Positions 10,275-21,052 of a DNA stretch of 64,000 nucleotides are shown one piece after another (positions within the stretch are counted from its first letter, which is position 1; every line of letters starts with the position of its first letter). The DNA lies in contig NW_018344068.1 of NCBI RefSeq assembly GCF_002099425.1, forward strand, positions 3,173,501 to 3,237,500, given 5' to 3'. A program made the position numbers and the translations under genes. Under the pieces are notes generated by a model. It saw only the letters and a program-made list of their open reading frames with translations. It searched no databases and was not told the DNA's origin. This DNA is from Phascolarctos cinereus (taxonomy: Eukaryota > Chordata > Mammalia > Diprotodontia > Phascolarctidae).

Positions 10275-10700
10275 CTATTGGGGAACGGTTCTTATTTTTA
10301 TAAATTTGACTCCGTTCCCTATATATTTAAAAAATGAGACCTTTATCAGAGAAACTTGCTGCAAAGATTTTCCCCAGTTTCCTGCTTCTCTTCTAATTTT
10401 AGCTACATTGGTTTTGTTTGTGCAAATTTTTAAAAAGGCTGTATTATATGATCAAAATTGTCCATTTTGCCTCCTGTAAACCTCTCTGACTCTTGTTTGG
10501 TCATGAAATATCCCTATCCATAGACCTAACAGGTAATTTCTTCCACATTTCCACTTGGTTTTTCTTGTGTGGATATTTAATTTTAGCGATTGAAGATCAC
10601 ATTTTGGATATTCTGCAATGTTTTTGCAATCAGAATATTATTATGTGCAAACAAGAACCTTTCCAAATGGAAATCCCTCTTTGAACTAGACTTCTTCCAT
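10273..10700 (-). mobile_element. L1 3' region, continuation
   Basis: Reads as antisense L1: 'tataaatttgactccgttcc', 'atgagacctttatcagagaa', 'acattggttttgtttgtgca'. In the L1 this lies upstream of the part at 8414-9180. About 350 bases expected between them are absent and replaced by the L2 and 5' UTR pieces. Confidence 0.75.
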
Positions 10701-11420
10701 GAGAACAGTAGAAAGTTAAGCATAAAAGTTGTAACACAGGGTGCTTAAAAACCTAATTGTGGATTGCAATCACAGGCATTTGTGAAATTTTATATCATTT
10801 TTTAAAAGGTAAATGGCCTTATTCTAGAAAGGACCAGGTGTGGGTCTTTTCATGGGGAAGCAATTCATGACATGGACTCTTCTTAAAAGAGCATTGCTAA
10901 AGAACATTTTTGGCATGTTGCATGTTGGCAACTATTAACATAAGGGTGTTTTTAAACTCTCAGCAAGTCAGAAAATTCAGTTAACTTGAGCATATCATTT
11001 CCAGTTCACACTAGTCGACAGTGGTATTTCTGTATATTATTCTCTGAGCAGAATAAGTCGGATGTGTAACAACATGGTAATCAAGGAGTACCATATTTAA
11101 TCAGAGATGAAGATAAAAATTTTGGCTATCCATCTGGAATTCCATTCTTGTTTTATCCTTATATCTAGAATAGCACAGGATTTTAAAGGATGGTTGGTCA
11201 TTTTATACCACTCCTTGGATTTAAATACATGGGCAAAACAAGACAGCTACTTATTGACTCCTAGTGTTACTGAATATAGTCAGTTGTGAACCGAACTGAA
11301 GCTGAAACAGTCCCAATGGGAACCAGTGAACTGTGTGGGCCCATTAGGAGTCTAAGGTCACTATGTGACCTTTAAAAAGAAAGAGCTTTTCTATTTAACA
11401 AAATACGTGTCAGATAGGAC
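10701..11420. other. Unassigned, single-copy-looking
   Basis: AT-rich sequence with no repeat signature and no frame with family motifs. Confidence 0.3.
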
Positions 11421-11421
11421 C

Positions 11422-11545
11422 ATTAAAATTTAAGTTCCTTGAGGGCAGGGACTATCTTTTGTCTCTTTTCCTACCCCCAGGACTTAGCACTGTGCCTAGC
11501 ACATAATAGGAATGTAATGTTTATTGATTAGTTGATTGATCACAA
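11422..11545 (+). mobile_element. L2 3' tail
   Basis: Clear L2 3' end: 'agttccttgagggcagggac', 'cttagcactgtgcctagcac', then a (TTGATTGA)-like terminal repeat 'attgattagttgattgat'. Confidence 0.88.
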
Positions 11546-11589
11546 TTATCAGTTATTTATTATTTGTGTTACTGGACGTCAAGAATACT

Positions 11590-11640
11590 TAGAATCAGCA
11601 AACATTATTAAATACATACTGTGTGCAAGGCATTGCTCTT
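11590..11640 (-). mobile_element. L2/MIR 3'-tail fragment
   Basis: Reads 'aaatacatactgtgtgcaag' and 'gcattgctct', the antisense of the shared L2/MIR tail. It is too short to say which family. Confidence 0.6.
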
Positions 11641-12261
11641 ATGAAGCCAGGTTGGTCCTTAATGATCCCTTCCGAAATGCTCCGGAGTACATTTTCTAAT
11701 CTTATTCGTTTGTAGTTTGCAGAGTTTATTTCCTTCCTTTTTTGAAAACTGGGACCTTACTTTTATTTCTCTAGCCCAGAGGCGCCTCTTCTGGCCTCCA
11801 CAACCTTTCCAAAATCACCACCCACTGCACACTACCATTCACACCTCTGTTCTTGCACTACTTTTACAGGTAACTCACCTGGTCATGGCGACTTGAACCT
11901 CCTGAGGGCCGACCAACGCTCTCTCACCATCTCCTTGCCTGTCCTGGCTTTCCCCTCCCTCTTACCCATGTTTGTCTTATCCTTCTCAGTCCAAAGATGG
12001 ATTCCCTTTTGAAGAAAACACAGAAGTAGCTTAAGAGTTGGTTTCCTTTTTCCACAAACATCAGTTATCATCCTAGCGTTCTATCCCTGTTGCTGGGCCT
12101 GTCTCTTTTCTGATCTTCCTCTTGCCTCTGGCAAAGTTCTTTCTGTTGCTTCTGCATGGTTGACAACTGGCTTGTTCTGGGCCCAAGAGGAATAGTAACA
12201 GATTTCTGGCAAGAAGGCCATTCTGACAATAAACACAAATGACCCACGTGAAGGACAAAAA
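11641..12261. other. Unassigned
   Basis: Contains frames up to 72 codons on the minus strand (12073-12291) without recognisable motifs. No repeat signature is seen. Confidence 0.3.
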
Positions 12262-12345
12262 GGAGGACTCACTTAACCTCTCTTTCTTCATCTGGAAAAC
12301 GGGTTAGACAGTCTCTATGGTCCCTTCCAGCGCTATATTCAATAC
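12262..12345 (+). mobile_element. MIR3, 3' half
   Basis: Reads 'cacttaacctctctttcttc', then 'ggttagacagtctctatggt' and 'cccttccagcgctatattc', the MIR3 core and end. Confidence 0.65.
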
Positions 12346-13281
12346 TTTTAGATATTGCCAAGACAATATAGATGAGAATGAAGTGAAGGTAGAAGAACAT
12401 TCCCAGCTTTGAGTGAGGCCCCCCTGATTCAGGGGGAATGGAAGTGAAGGGGGAGAGAGCTGTGATCCAGCTGATTTGTTGCTTATAAAAAGCCGGGTAC
12501 AATTGACTAAAAAATGGATTAAGGAAAAAAAAAGTATCATTTGTTAATTCCCAGAGAGAAGAAACTCTCCATTATTCAAGACAGTCTTGTGAGTTCATCA
12601 AGCATCTTACTTCTCTTCTTCCTCCTGCCTGATCTCCCACCCTTCACCCCCTGACCTTGCACTCCAGAGGTTAGGTTGGAGAAAGAAAAATATGGATTCC
12701 AAACCCAGCCCCGTTGTTCTTTGTGAATCAAAGCTCTGGTAAATGGTTGAGTGGGGGAGGAGGAAACTGAGCTGAAGTGAGGTTTAAGAATTCTCAGTGA
12801 ATTCCAGTTACCCAGGATCCCCTGGTCCCTATTAGTCCAGATAATTAGGAGTTGGCTGTAATTGCCTTTCATTGTAGCTCTCGGTCTCCACAGTCACTGA
12901 GAAAGAAGCTGCGATGTGAGGAATGTTCACGGGGAGCCCTAGAAAGGAGCCCCTTTGGCTCCATCTGGAGAGGGACACTGGGGCATAAAAGTTGGCATAA
13001 ATACAAGGAAGAAAGTGTCAATGAGAAGGGCTTTGGGGAGCTGTGGGAATGAACTTCCCAGAAAACTCCAACTAGAAAACGAATGCTGTCTTCACTCTGT
13101 CAAAGTTAATCCCTTCCCTTCCCTCTGGGTGGGGTTGGCTGCCTCTGCAACACAGGGAAGAGAAGCTTTCAAGGGGAGCAGGGAAGGCAGCTCTAACTCC
13201 AATTTTACCCATTCTTGGGGAAGCCATAATAATTAGTAAAAAAAAATCATAGTGAAGTTTTGGGGTTTGTGATGTATCTTG
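12346..13281. other. Unassigned, single-copy-looking
   Basis: Nearly 1 kb without recognisable repeats, moderately GC-rich near 12900-13200. Frames of 66-98 codons occur on both strands, but none shows a domain or clear exon boundaries. A reasonable place to look for conserved non-coding sequence. Confidence 0.3.
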
Positions 13282-13283
13282 TA

Positions 13284-13342
13284 CAGGGTGGCTCAAAAGT
13301 CTTGGTGGAGTTTTAAGTTATAAGGCCTTTGGAACACCCTGT
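13284..13342. mobile_element. Minimal Tc1/mariner-like remnant (MITE)
   Basis: About 58 bases bounded by imperfect inverted ends: cagggtggctcaaaagtc at the left, and cagggtgttccaaaggcc read inward from the right (about 13 of 18 match). The left end is preceded by TA, as mariner insertions require; the right TA is lost. The end sequence resembles mariner termini (cagggtg..ccaaaagtc). It could be a deletion derivative. Confidence 0.6.
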
Positions 13343-13535
13343 CCAGATTATTTCATTTATTGCCTCATAGCAACTGGGTGAAATAGTGGGTACTACAGGC
13401 ACTACTTATTATCCCCATTTCGCATATGAAGAAACTGAGTTTCTGAGAGAGTAAGCGATTTGCCTATGAGTACGTGCCCAAATGTTAGAAGTGGGATTTG
13501 AATCTTGGGCTTTCCCATTCCAGGTCCAATTCCAA
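13343..13535 (-). mobile_element. MIR
   Basis: Antisense MIR from 'attatttcatttattgcctc' through 'ttattatccccatttcgcat' and 'gaagaaactgagtttctgag' to the tRNA-like part 'gggatttgaatcttgggct'. Confidence 0.8.
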
Positions 13536-13539
13536 TCCT

Positions 13540-13675
13540 GAGGTTCATATCTGTGCTGTGTGACCCTGGACAAACCATTTAAACTCAGTCACCCAGGCCC
13601 AAGTAGCTTACAGGCATTGGTAGATGGAGTTTCTTCATAGGGAATTCCCTAAACCAATGAAATTACAAGTCTGGT
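13540..13675 (+). mobile_element. MAR1-like marsupial CORE-SINE, 3' half
   Basis: After 'ctgtgtgaccctggacaaac' it shows the MAR1-type 3' body: 'ggcattggtagatggagttt', 'cttcatagggaattccctaa' and 'aaccaatgaaattacaagtc'. The same body recurs at 31405 and 58930 in this window. Confidence 0.75.
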
Positions 13676-13717
13676 AAGGAAAAAAATAAAGCTATGAGCT
13701 AAGTATAAGCCAGAAAG

Positions 13718-13872
13718 TTTAAGAGATCATTTGATCTAATCCTCTCTCATTTTACAAATGGGAAAACTGAGACCAAGAGTGGAGAAGGTCAGCACAATAA
13801 GCTGGTGGCAGGGCAAGGACTGGAGCCCAGTTTTCCTCATGTCCAGTCGAGCATTCTTTCTACTGGGGCTGC
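13718..13872 (-). mobile_element. MIR3
   Basis: Antisense order 'gatcatttgatctaatcctc', 'attttacaaatgggaaaact', 'gactggagcccagttttcct'. Decayed. Confidence 0.7.
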
Positions 13873-14404
13873 CGAAAATTAACGTGCAGGGCTTAGAGAC
13901 CTGGCCCTTTTCTTAACCCAGGCCTGGAGGCCAACTTAGAACCTCCATCTGGTATAAGTCAGATAGAGGGGTGTTAGCTGCTGGGTTACAGAGGCTAAAG
14001 ATAGGAAATCTAGACCAACCTGGGCAAGTAGGGCCTGGGAATAGAGGTCAAGGCTCCTGAAGAAGTTTAGTGGGTTCTGAATAAAACCAACCAACCTGAA
14101 CTCAACAATGAGAACTCTAATCAGCATAATAAAAAATGTGTCCATCTTGCTGCAACACAAGTCTAATGTAATGTGAACAGGTAAAGAAAATCTGAGTGGA
14201 CCATACTGATCTCTGTGGAAATTTAGGGGTAGGAGGACATGGAGGACCAGTAATAGAGGCCATAAGCAACCAAGATTCTGCATGCACTTCCAGTACTGGG
14301 GAGCCCAGGGATGGGGTGGTTGTGGTAGCAGCTAATTATGCTGGAAAACAATCTACAAAGTCTATTGAGGCACAGAGTGACTAAGAGACACGGTATGGTC
14401 CAAG
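13873..14404. other. Unassigned
   Basis: A 115-codon minus-strand frame (13936-14283) has no recognisable domain and a composition typical of chance frames. No repeat is recognised. Confidence 0.3.
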
Positions 14405-14530
14405 GGAAGGCACTGGGGGCTCTGAGACAAGGATTCGGGTTAGAGGTTTCCTCATCTGTAAAATGTGAGGGTTGCGCTGGGTGGTTTCTAAGGTTCCGTC
14501 CAGCTTCAACATGGTGTTTTGTGATCCTAC
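14405..14530 (+). mobile_element. MIR3, 3' half
   Basis: 'tttcctcatctgtaaaatgt' followed by 'aaggttccgtccagcttcaa' and a 'tgtgatcctac' end, the sense MIR3 core and terminus. Confidence 0.7.
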
Positions 14531-16094
14531 AAAATGAAGAGTCAAAGGCAGCGTGGCTTCTGGGCTTTATTAAAAAGCAAGACTTGAAGTATAATGTGAA
14601 GACCTAGAGGGTTGTCTTTTTACCCATGCCCCGGCTGAGGCCAATCCCTTGATTTAAAGAAATCCTTCAGCCCCTTGAGACTGACTGCAGGGAAATAGGG
14701 GCCAATTCTCTTTCGGATCCACCATTTTCCCTCGGCAGCATGCTTTCCCCCTGGGCGGCTGAACTTATATCTATAGTGTTCTCCTCTGATCCACCTGAAA
14801 GAAAAAACAGTTCAGTTTTTACCTGCTTCTGAAAGCCACTAAAGGGGAATCTTATAAGAAGAATGGTGCCTGTTCTTAGAGAAAGCCCAGCAGAGTAAGG
14901 GACAGCGCAAATTCCACCCCCACTTCTTCAGGAGAAATCCTCTCCCAATCCCAATGCCTGCCTCATTTTCAGACTCACTGCTGAGATGGTTCCCAAGAAG
15001 GAGGATATTATGAGGTCTCTGGCAACCCAACAATTCTCTGAACCTGTCTGAGGCCACCCTTCTCCAAGGGGTCCCAGATGTGACACCGAATCATAATATC
15101 CCTTAATTTGAGGGTCACCAAGGAGGGAATTAGGGCCAAGAGGAGCTGCAGGCCCTGCCCAGATCACACAGCTAGTCAGTGGCAAAGGTGAGGCAAGTGT
15201 TCCCTTTTCCCAGGAACTGGAAAAAAAATTCAACCTCTCTGCAATCTTGCACTCATGTGAAACCATTTTTCTCAGGGTGCCCCATACCGGCTTTAAATGG
15301 CCCATCCTTTATGCTCTTCTCAAGATGTCCTCGTCTGTACCATGTTATCCACTTCAGCCCCTCCCGGCTCCTCTCTACTAACAAGTGGCTGTTGGTTACT
15401 CTGCAGCCTGTTGGCCCTCCTCAGAGAGCATCTGTTCCTGGCCTGATCAGAGAGCTGACAGAAATGTAGATTTTCCAAAGTGTAGAAAGAAGTATTCATC
15501 AGTCACACAAAACACCCTCCAAGGCACGCATGGTGTACCATTAGCCAGCCCTGTCCTACTCTTTCCTCCTTGATGTATGGCACTGCCGACAAGTGCCAGA
15601 AATACAACCTTGTGTTCTGTACTGGAGTTGGACTATTTCAGAGCACTCTACGTTGTTGGCTGGGTAAGTTAATAAGGTCAAGAGCAATATAAAAATGTCA
15701 GAGTTATATTACTGCACAATTAATTTACAATTGCTCTGTTCAGCCACTAAACATTACACACACAATTCCAGCAGAATTGGGCTTTAAGTTGGGCTGCTCC
15801 ACCAGTCTAGACAAACCAGTATGTTGATCACCAGTGGAAAGAGACAGTGTCTGCTGGCTGTCCTACGGTAGTAGTAATCTGCCTGCTCCAGGGTGCAGAT
15901 ATCATCCAGCTTTAGGCAAGATGGGGGAAATGTTACCAATCCAAACCAAAGCAATGGGCATCAGGCTAGATTCATAGTCTCAAATGGCACCAAAGCTTCC
16001 ATCTGCATTACTCCTCTGAAGTCTTCCTCCATTGCTGGAGCCATCAAGCCAGGAACAGGTCCTGGATTCTCAGAGGCTAAGCCAGTGTGGAGTG
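14531..16094. other. Unassigned; one possible MIR scrap
   Basis: Over 1.5 kb with only a short antisense MIR-like piece at 15161-15200 ('cagatcacacagctagtcag'). Frames up to 125 codons occur but show no motif. The AT-rich part 15590-15790 is free of repeat signatures and has the texture of conserved non-coding DNA, which is an impression only. Confidence 0.3.
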
Positions 16095-16205
16095 AGGAAG
16101 ATGGTGACTTAAGCAAAGACCCAGGGCTAGTATGGGTCAGAGCTGGGACTTAAGCCTAGGTTTTTTGATTCTAAGACCAGTGTTCTTTCTGCAACACTAA
16201 ACTAC
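16095..16205 (-). mobile_element. MIR, tRNA-like half
   Basis: Antisense 'cagagctgggacttaagcct' then 'gattctaagaccagtgttct', matching the MIR head half. Confidence 0.65.
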
Positions 16206-16215
16206 CTTTCTTAAA

Positions 16216-16880
16216 CCTGTATGCTGTGTTAGATTAATCAACAAGCACTTATTAATTGCTTACTATTTGTTAGGCACCAAGTTCTGGGGATACCAATAAA
16301 AGGTGAAAAGAGACCATGCCTAAAATGAGTCTATCTTCTAGTAAGGGAGACAACATATACATCAACAATTACATGCATGACAGAAACAGAATAGATGGAA
16401 AGTCATCTACAGGGAATGGCCTCCTATGGAAGGTGGTACCTGAAGTGAGAGGAAGAGCACTCCAGGCAGAAGGAACAGCCAATGCAAAGGTAAGGAGATG
16501 GAAGACAGAGTATCACATATGAGTATGAGCAAGTAGGCCAGTATGACCAGATCATAGAGTGCATCGAGTGGAGTAGTATATATAGAAGACATGGAAGGAT
16601 AGCGAGGGATCAGGTTGTGAAGAGCTTTAAGTGGCAAACAGAGGAGTTCATATTTGATCCTGAAAGTAATAGGGAGTTGCTGGAGTTTGAATAGGGGGTT
16701 GACATAGTAAAATCTACACTTTAGGATAATCCCTTTGGGTGGAGGAAGGACTGGAGGCAGGGGGACCAATGAGGAGACCACTGCAATACTCCAGGAAAGG
16801 TGAGGAGGGTTGGTGTGCATGGAGAGAGGGGAATATGTAGGAGAGATGGTAAAGAGACAGAAATAACAAGATTTGGGAAA
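16216..16880 (-). mobile_element. L2 LINE, RT C-terminal end and 3' UTR
   Basis: On the minus strand LQQLPITFRIKYELLCLPLKALHNLIPRYPS (about 16685-16590) matches the conserved LQWLPxxFRIKxKLL..xxKALHxL segment C-terminal to the L2 RT. The left end carries the antisense 3' tail 'aacaagcacttattaattgc'. The remaining 350 bases are the L2 3' region. Confidence 0.85.
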
Positions 16881-17649
16881 TGACTGAATGTGGAAAAATA
16901 ACGTCTATTCCAGGAAAGTCCTTTGTGGTCTCATGTGTCTTGTGCCAAAAAATCCTCACTTATTGTAGACACATGGGAGAGGTTTTATACTTTCATTTCT
17001 TCCCTTATCTTTTCCTAGGACCCTTCTGTTCACACACTCTTGCATTCTTTCTAACCTCCTTCACTTTCTTTAGGACATTGTCTTATAGCCCCCTTGTAGG
17101 CCTCCCTCCATCTTTTTTCCCCTTTCTTTGGTTGATCTCTTTTCTTTCCCCACAGAACTCCTTCTCAGGTTTTCCTTTTCCACAGCTCCTTACAGACCTC
17201 ACCTCTGGGGTTGCACAAAGCTGCAGAGTAGGGGGGTTCATGTGTGAGTGATGCCTTGGCAGCAATCTGTTCAACTACACCTTCTTTCTCCCTAGAAGCT
17301 TGCTGGTTAACTGCTCTAAATACATTTAAAATCTCCCTGGCTTCTCTGCCCACCACTGCCAACCAATCTGAGTGGGTTTGTTCAAAAACCTGGATTCTAT
17401 CACTCTAAAGGAGATCCTTCTGCAGCTGTGGTTTAATTATATTCAGGAGTTTTTGTGTTGATAAAAGTCAACTGGGGGGTGAAGTGTTATTCCCAGAGTG
17501 TTTCCTGTTAATAATTAAAGTGTTAGCTCAGTTGATGTGAGTTCAGGTGGCCTCCAGGCTCTTTCCTGAGATAACTGGGTGGTGGAGAAAGAAGGCTGTG
17601 GAGGTCCTGGCATCTGAGAAACTAGGGCTGCCCCTTTCCACTTTCTTAC
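16881..17649. other. Unassigned
   Basis: Pyrimidine-rich between 16990 and 17200. A 123-codon plus-strand frame there (16880-17251) is low complexity and has no motif. No repeat is recognised. Confidence 0.3.
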
Positions 17650-17835
17650 AGAGCAATAGCAATCATTCTCACTTATGTTGCATTTTCAGATTTAAAAAGA
17701 GGTCATGCAAGCATGAGCATTCCTGTTTCACAAATGAGGATGTCTGAGGCATGCAAAGGTAGAGTCACACAACTCTTTGAGTCATTCAAACCCAAATGTT
17801 TTGCTTCCAAGTCCAGTAACCTTTCCATTATAATC
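17650..17835 (-). mobile_element. MIR
   Basis: Antisense and decayed: 'attcctgtttcacaaatgag', 'agagtcacacaactctttga', 'aaacccaaatgttttgcttc'. Confidence 0.6.
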
Positions 17836-17949
17836 TGTGGTCTCCCACAGGGTGGTGTGGAGATGGGCTTTGCCCACCTCACCTCTGCCCAACCAGCAGA
17901 GCGGCAGCTCTGGAAACACCAGGCCAAGGCTGATAGGGCTGCTTTGCCA

Positions 17950-18032
17950 TGGCCCAAATGTGTAACCTTGGGCAATCTTTCCCCAGTGTGGGACTGTTTC
18001 CAACTCTGTATCATGAGGCAATTGGACCACAT
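17950..18032 (+). mobile_element. MIR3, left piece
   Basis: 'gtaaccttgggcaatctttc' through 'atcatgaggcaattggacca'. It breaks at 18032 where a hAT element is inserted and resumes at 18471. Confidence 0.7.
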
Positions 18033-18470
18033 TAGCGGTTCTCAAACTTTTTAGTCTCAGGACCCCTTACACTCTTAAAAATGACTGAGAACCCTGTCTC
18101 CTCTCCCAAAAAGCTCTTGTTTGTGAGGGTTGTGCACTGGCTAAGGCACTGGCTCTGGAGTCAAGAAGATCCAATTTCAAGTCCAGCCTCAGACATGGAA
18201 TAGTTGTATGACCTTGGATAAGTCATTTAACCTGGCTTCAATTTCCTCATTTGTAAAATGGGGATAATAATAGCACCCACCTCCCAGAGTTGTTATGAAT
18301 ATGAAATAAAATATCTGTAAAGTGATTGTTATTATTATCATTATTATTGTTACTGACTTAAAAGTTCAAATACCTCAGTATTATTATGAAAATAGTTTTG
18401 ACCTTACAGGTCATGTCAAAGGGTCTCAGGGATCCCCAGGGATATTCAAACCACTCTTTGAAAATTACTG
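18033..18470. mobile_element. hAT (Charlie-like) DNA transposon, non-autonomous
   Basis: The left end tagcggttctcaaacttttt leads into 'agtctcaggaccccttacac'. The right end, read inward, is cagtaattttcaaagagtgg. It is flanked by 8-base duplications gaccacat (18025-18032) and gactagat (18471-18478), 6 of 8 identical. The ancestral MIR3 word is gactagat, so the duplication is real but aged. A MIR lies inside. Confidence 0.82.
18125..18345 (+). mobile_element. MIR inserted in the hAT
   Basis: Nearly complete sense MIR: 'ggcactggctctggagtcaa', 'gaccttggataagtcattta', 'cctcatttgtaaaatgggga', then the core and a (TTA)-rich tail. Confidence 0.85.
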
Positions 18471-18512
18471 GACTAGATAATCCATCTGTAAGGTCTCTTT
18501 AATGGCCTACTT
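18471..18512 (+). mobile_element. MIR3, right piece
   Basis: 'gactagataatccatctgta' and 'aggtctctttaatggcc' complete the MIR3 terminus interrupted by the hAT. Confidence 0.7.
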
Positions 18513-18776
18513 GGGTTTGAGAATCAGGATCATGAAATATACTGGCAAACAGACAGTGAAACACATAATGCAGTCTGCATGGTCATCTGATCAGCCCTTG
18601 AAAGGAAAATATTTATCATCAAGAAATTATGTTGTATAAAGCTAAATCCTGTGAGCTTTAAAACAATCAGACAAAAGCTCTATTTCTAAAGGGCAAGTTG
18701 CTAAATTCAGATTTTAAATAATAGCTCTGCATATGCTTAAATCACAACTAAGTCTAGCCCTGGGCTGTTTTCTTTA

Positions 18777-18826
<50 letters not shown>

Positions 18827-19052
18827 TAGGGTGGGGGTATACAGTTCAGTAAATTGTTCCCACTTCCCCCTACTCTAGTGTTCCTTTGACACCCTTTCTT
18901 AACACTCAGATGATTCAGATGGGGAATGTGGAGGGAGGGTATGTTGTTCTTGTCAAATGTGAGCTAAGTGTGTGGAGGGATGCAGACTTGGGGGTCAACA
19001 CATCTGCTTCCTCTGGAATGCAGTGGTAGGAAGGCAGACAGATCAGATATGT
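18513..19052. other. Unassigned, with a (GT)n tract
   Basis: The AT-rich sequence 18590-18770 lacks repeat signatures. The remainder flanks the dinucleotide tract at 18779-18822. Confidence 0.3.
18779..18822. repeat. (GT)n microsatellite
   Basis: Uninterrupted run of 22 GT units. Confidence 0.98.
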
Positions 19053-19245
19053 GATGGCTTAGTGGAAAGAGCATTTGATGTGGAGTCAGAGGACCTAGGT
19101 GCTGGCTGTGCCACTTTCCACCTATCTGACCTTGGACAAGTCATTGAACACCCTTGGGGCTTACAGTCTGCTTATCTGTAAAGTGAGGGGCTTGGGTTAG
19201 ATCCTCCTAAGGTTCCTTCCACCTTTAAATCTGAGAATCTATATG
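19053..19245 (+). mobile_element. MIR3
   Basis: Complete sense copy: 'agcatttgatgtggagtcag', 'tctgaccttggacaagtcat', 'ggcttgggttagatcctcct', 'aaggttccttccacctttaa'. Confidence 0.85.
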
Positions 19246-19440
19246 CAATGGGAAGTCAGAAGGCCTAGACTCAACCTCTTCCACTTACTACCTGTGTAAC
19301 TTTGGGCAAACAGTCACTTCATCATAGAACAGAGATATGTACATTACTATTCTCAGAGTTGTTGTAAGGATCAAATGTAAAAGAGGCTCTGTAAAATTTA
19401 AATTGCTAATTAGAATGTGCTTCTATTATCATAATTATTA
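19246..19440 (+). mobile_element. MIR
   Basis: A second SINE directly follows the MIR3: 'gggaagtcagaaggcctaga', 'tgtgtaactttgggcaaaca', 'gagttgttgtaaggatcaaa' and a TTA-rich end. Confidence 0.75.
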
Positions 19441-19783
19441 TTCACCATTATCAAGGGTCTATTGTCTGGAGAACACTGAGTTAGGCACTGGAGGAAGTAA
19501 ACAAATTAGATAAAACATGATCCCTCAAAAGAAAAAAAAGACACAAGTACAAATAATAGTAATGCAAAATATTACATGAATAAATTTGGTAAAGAAGCAT
19601 AAAACAAACTTTCATGCGAAGTGTGAGGAGGAAGGTCAATACTGACTGGGGAGGAATCAGCGAAGGCTTCATGAAGGAGGTAGCCTTTGAATAGGGCTTT
19701 AAAGGATAGATGAGGTTTCAATAGGAGATGAGGGAGGAGGAAGGCATTCTAGGCATAGGGAAGGGAGGGAGGGAAAGAGAGAG

Positions 19784-19818
<35 letters not shown>

Positions 19819-19930
19819 ACACGTGCTATAGAGGGGAGTGATATGAAATAAGGCCATATGAGGTGATGTCAGAATGTGGAAGGCCTTGGAAGCCTGGCCA
19901 AGGAGGTAGCTTTGACTACTATAGAAAAAT
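19441..19930 (-). mobile_element. L2 3' region
   Basis: Antisense L2 3' UTR from 'ttaggcactggaggaagtaa' through 'ggcttcatgaaggaggtagc' and 'ggcattctaggcatagggaa'. It carries an expanded GA/GT tract near 19780. Confidence 0.75.
19771..19818. repeat. (GA)n(GT)n microsatellite
   Basis: Short GA run passing directly into about 15 GT units, grown inside the L2 3' region. Confidence 0.95.
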
Positions 19931-20427
19931 GATTTATCAATATCACGATTATTATTCTGCTCTCTCCATTCTTGTCTCTAAAAACCCCAACAGGGGACTA
20001 GATGTGAAGACTGCACACGAATGGGGACTGTTATGAGTTTGGTGCACATGAATCTAATAACTTCTTAATCTCCCCACTCCCCAATTCCACCCTTGTGAAT
20101 TTTGAAAAGATAACCTTTAATCTCAGAAAGACAAGGGCCACCAGTTTGGGATGGGGAAGGGAACCAATGAATAATGGGTTGTGATACTGTCTCATTTTGG
20201 CTCTACCCAAGGGTCTGTGACCCTTATAGAGATAAGGTCCCAGGGCTCAGAGAACATTAGTTCGGGAGTAAAGATTATCAGACCACTGGATGGAGGGAAG
20301 GCAGAATCCTCAAATTTGTCTCTGAGAGACATCTTCCCTCCTGAATTCTCCACCCAAGCCAAGAAACTCTGATTTCCAACAGGAAATTCTAACCAAAGTC
20401 ACTATTCTCTCCATTACATGTAATAAG
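19931..20427. other. Unassigned
   Basis: No repeat signature or credible frame is seen. Confidence 0.3.
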
Positions 20428-20550
20428 ATTCAATTTAATAAGCATATATAGAGCAGCTACAATGCATTAGTGCGCTAAGCACTGATGATACAAGACAAAA
20501 ATGACACAATCCTTCCTTTGAGGAGTGAACATTCTTCTGGAAAGCTGGGC
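20428..20550 (-). mobile_element. L2 3' end
   Basis: Antisense L2 terminus: 'aatttaataagcatatatag', 'gcgctaagcactgatgatac', 'tttgaggagtgaacattctt'. Confidence 0.75.
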
Positions 20551-21052
20551 CTTACAGACTGAAGGACTCACACAGATTGACCTCAGGGCCTCTAGGACCA
20601 GATCCTCATCTCCTCCAGCAGGACCTTGCAGAGATTTGATCCACAGAAGCAAGTTCTCATGCCTGGTGGTCCCAAGCCCACAGCAAGGTATGGGATGAGC
20701 ATGGAGAGAAGGAGCTGTTGCCAGGAAGAGGCCCATGCTCTCTGGAGCAGAGGGAGCCCCAGATTTTTGCCCTGGGGGCTGGGCCTGGGATCTCTTGTCA
20801 AGAGGATGTTGTGATCATTAAATGGCGAGTGGCCTCAAAGTAGCAATGCTGAATCAGCGGTTACCAACCTATCTACGCCGAGTCAAACTGAAATCGGTGA
20901 CAACAGCTTTTTAAGTGAAAGCCACAGAGGGCGGAAGCGTAAGAAGTTAGAAACAAAGGGATTCATAGTGAAACTCTTGGCTCATATGCTGCTAGAATTA
21001 AAAACATCTTAGTTATTTAGTGAGTCTTTGCTACATAACATGAGCTTTATTT
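20551..21052. other. Unassigned; weak hAT-like end at 20857
   Basis: 'cagcggttaccaacctatct' at 20857 resembles a hAT terminus, but no matching right end or duplication is visible. No frame carries motifs. Confidence 0.25.

Noticed and set aside
9821-10337. Overlapping plus-strand frames of 160 and 170 codons as possible genes
   Set aside because: They lie on an L2 reverse-transcriptase remnant and continue into L1 5' and 3' UTR pieces. The two frames share the same DNA and neither keeps the RT motifs in one frame.
20857-20940. hAT transposon end at cagcggttaccaacc
   Set aside because: No partner end or 8-base duplication was found. Kept only as a remark in the unassigned stretch.
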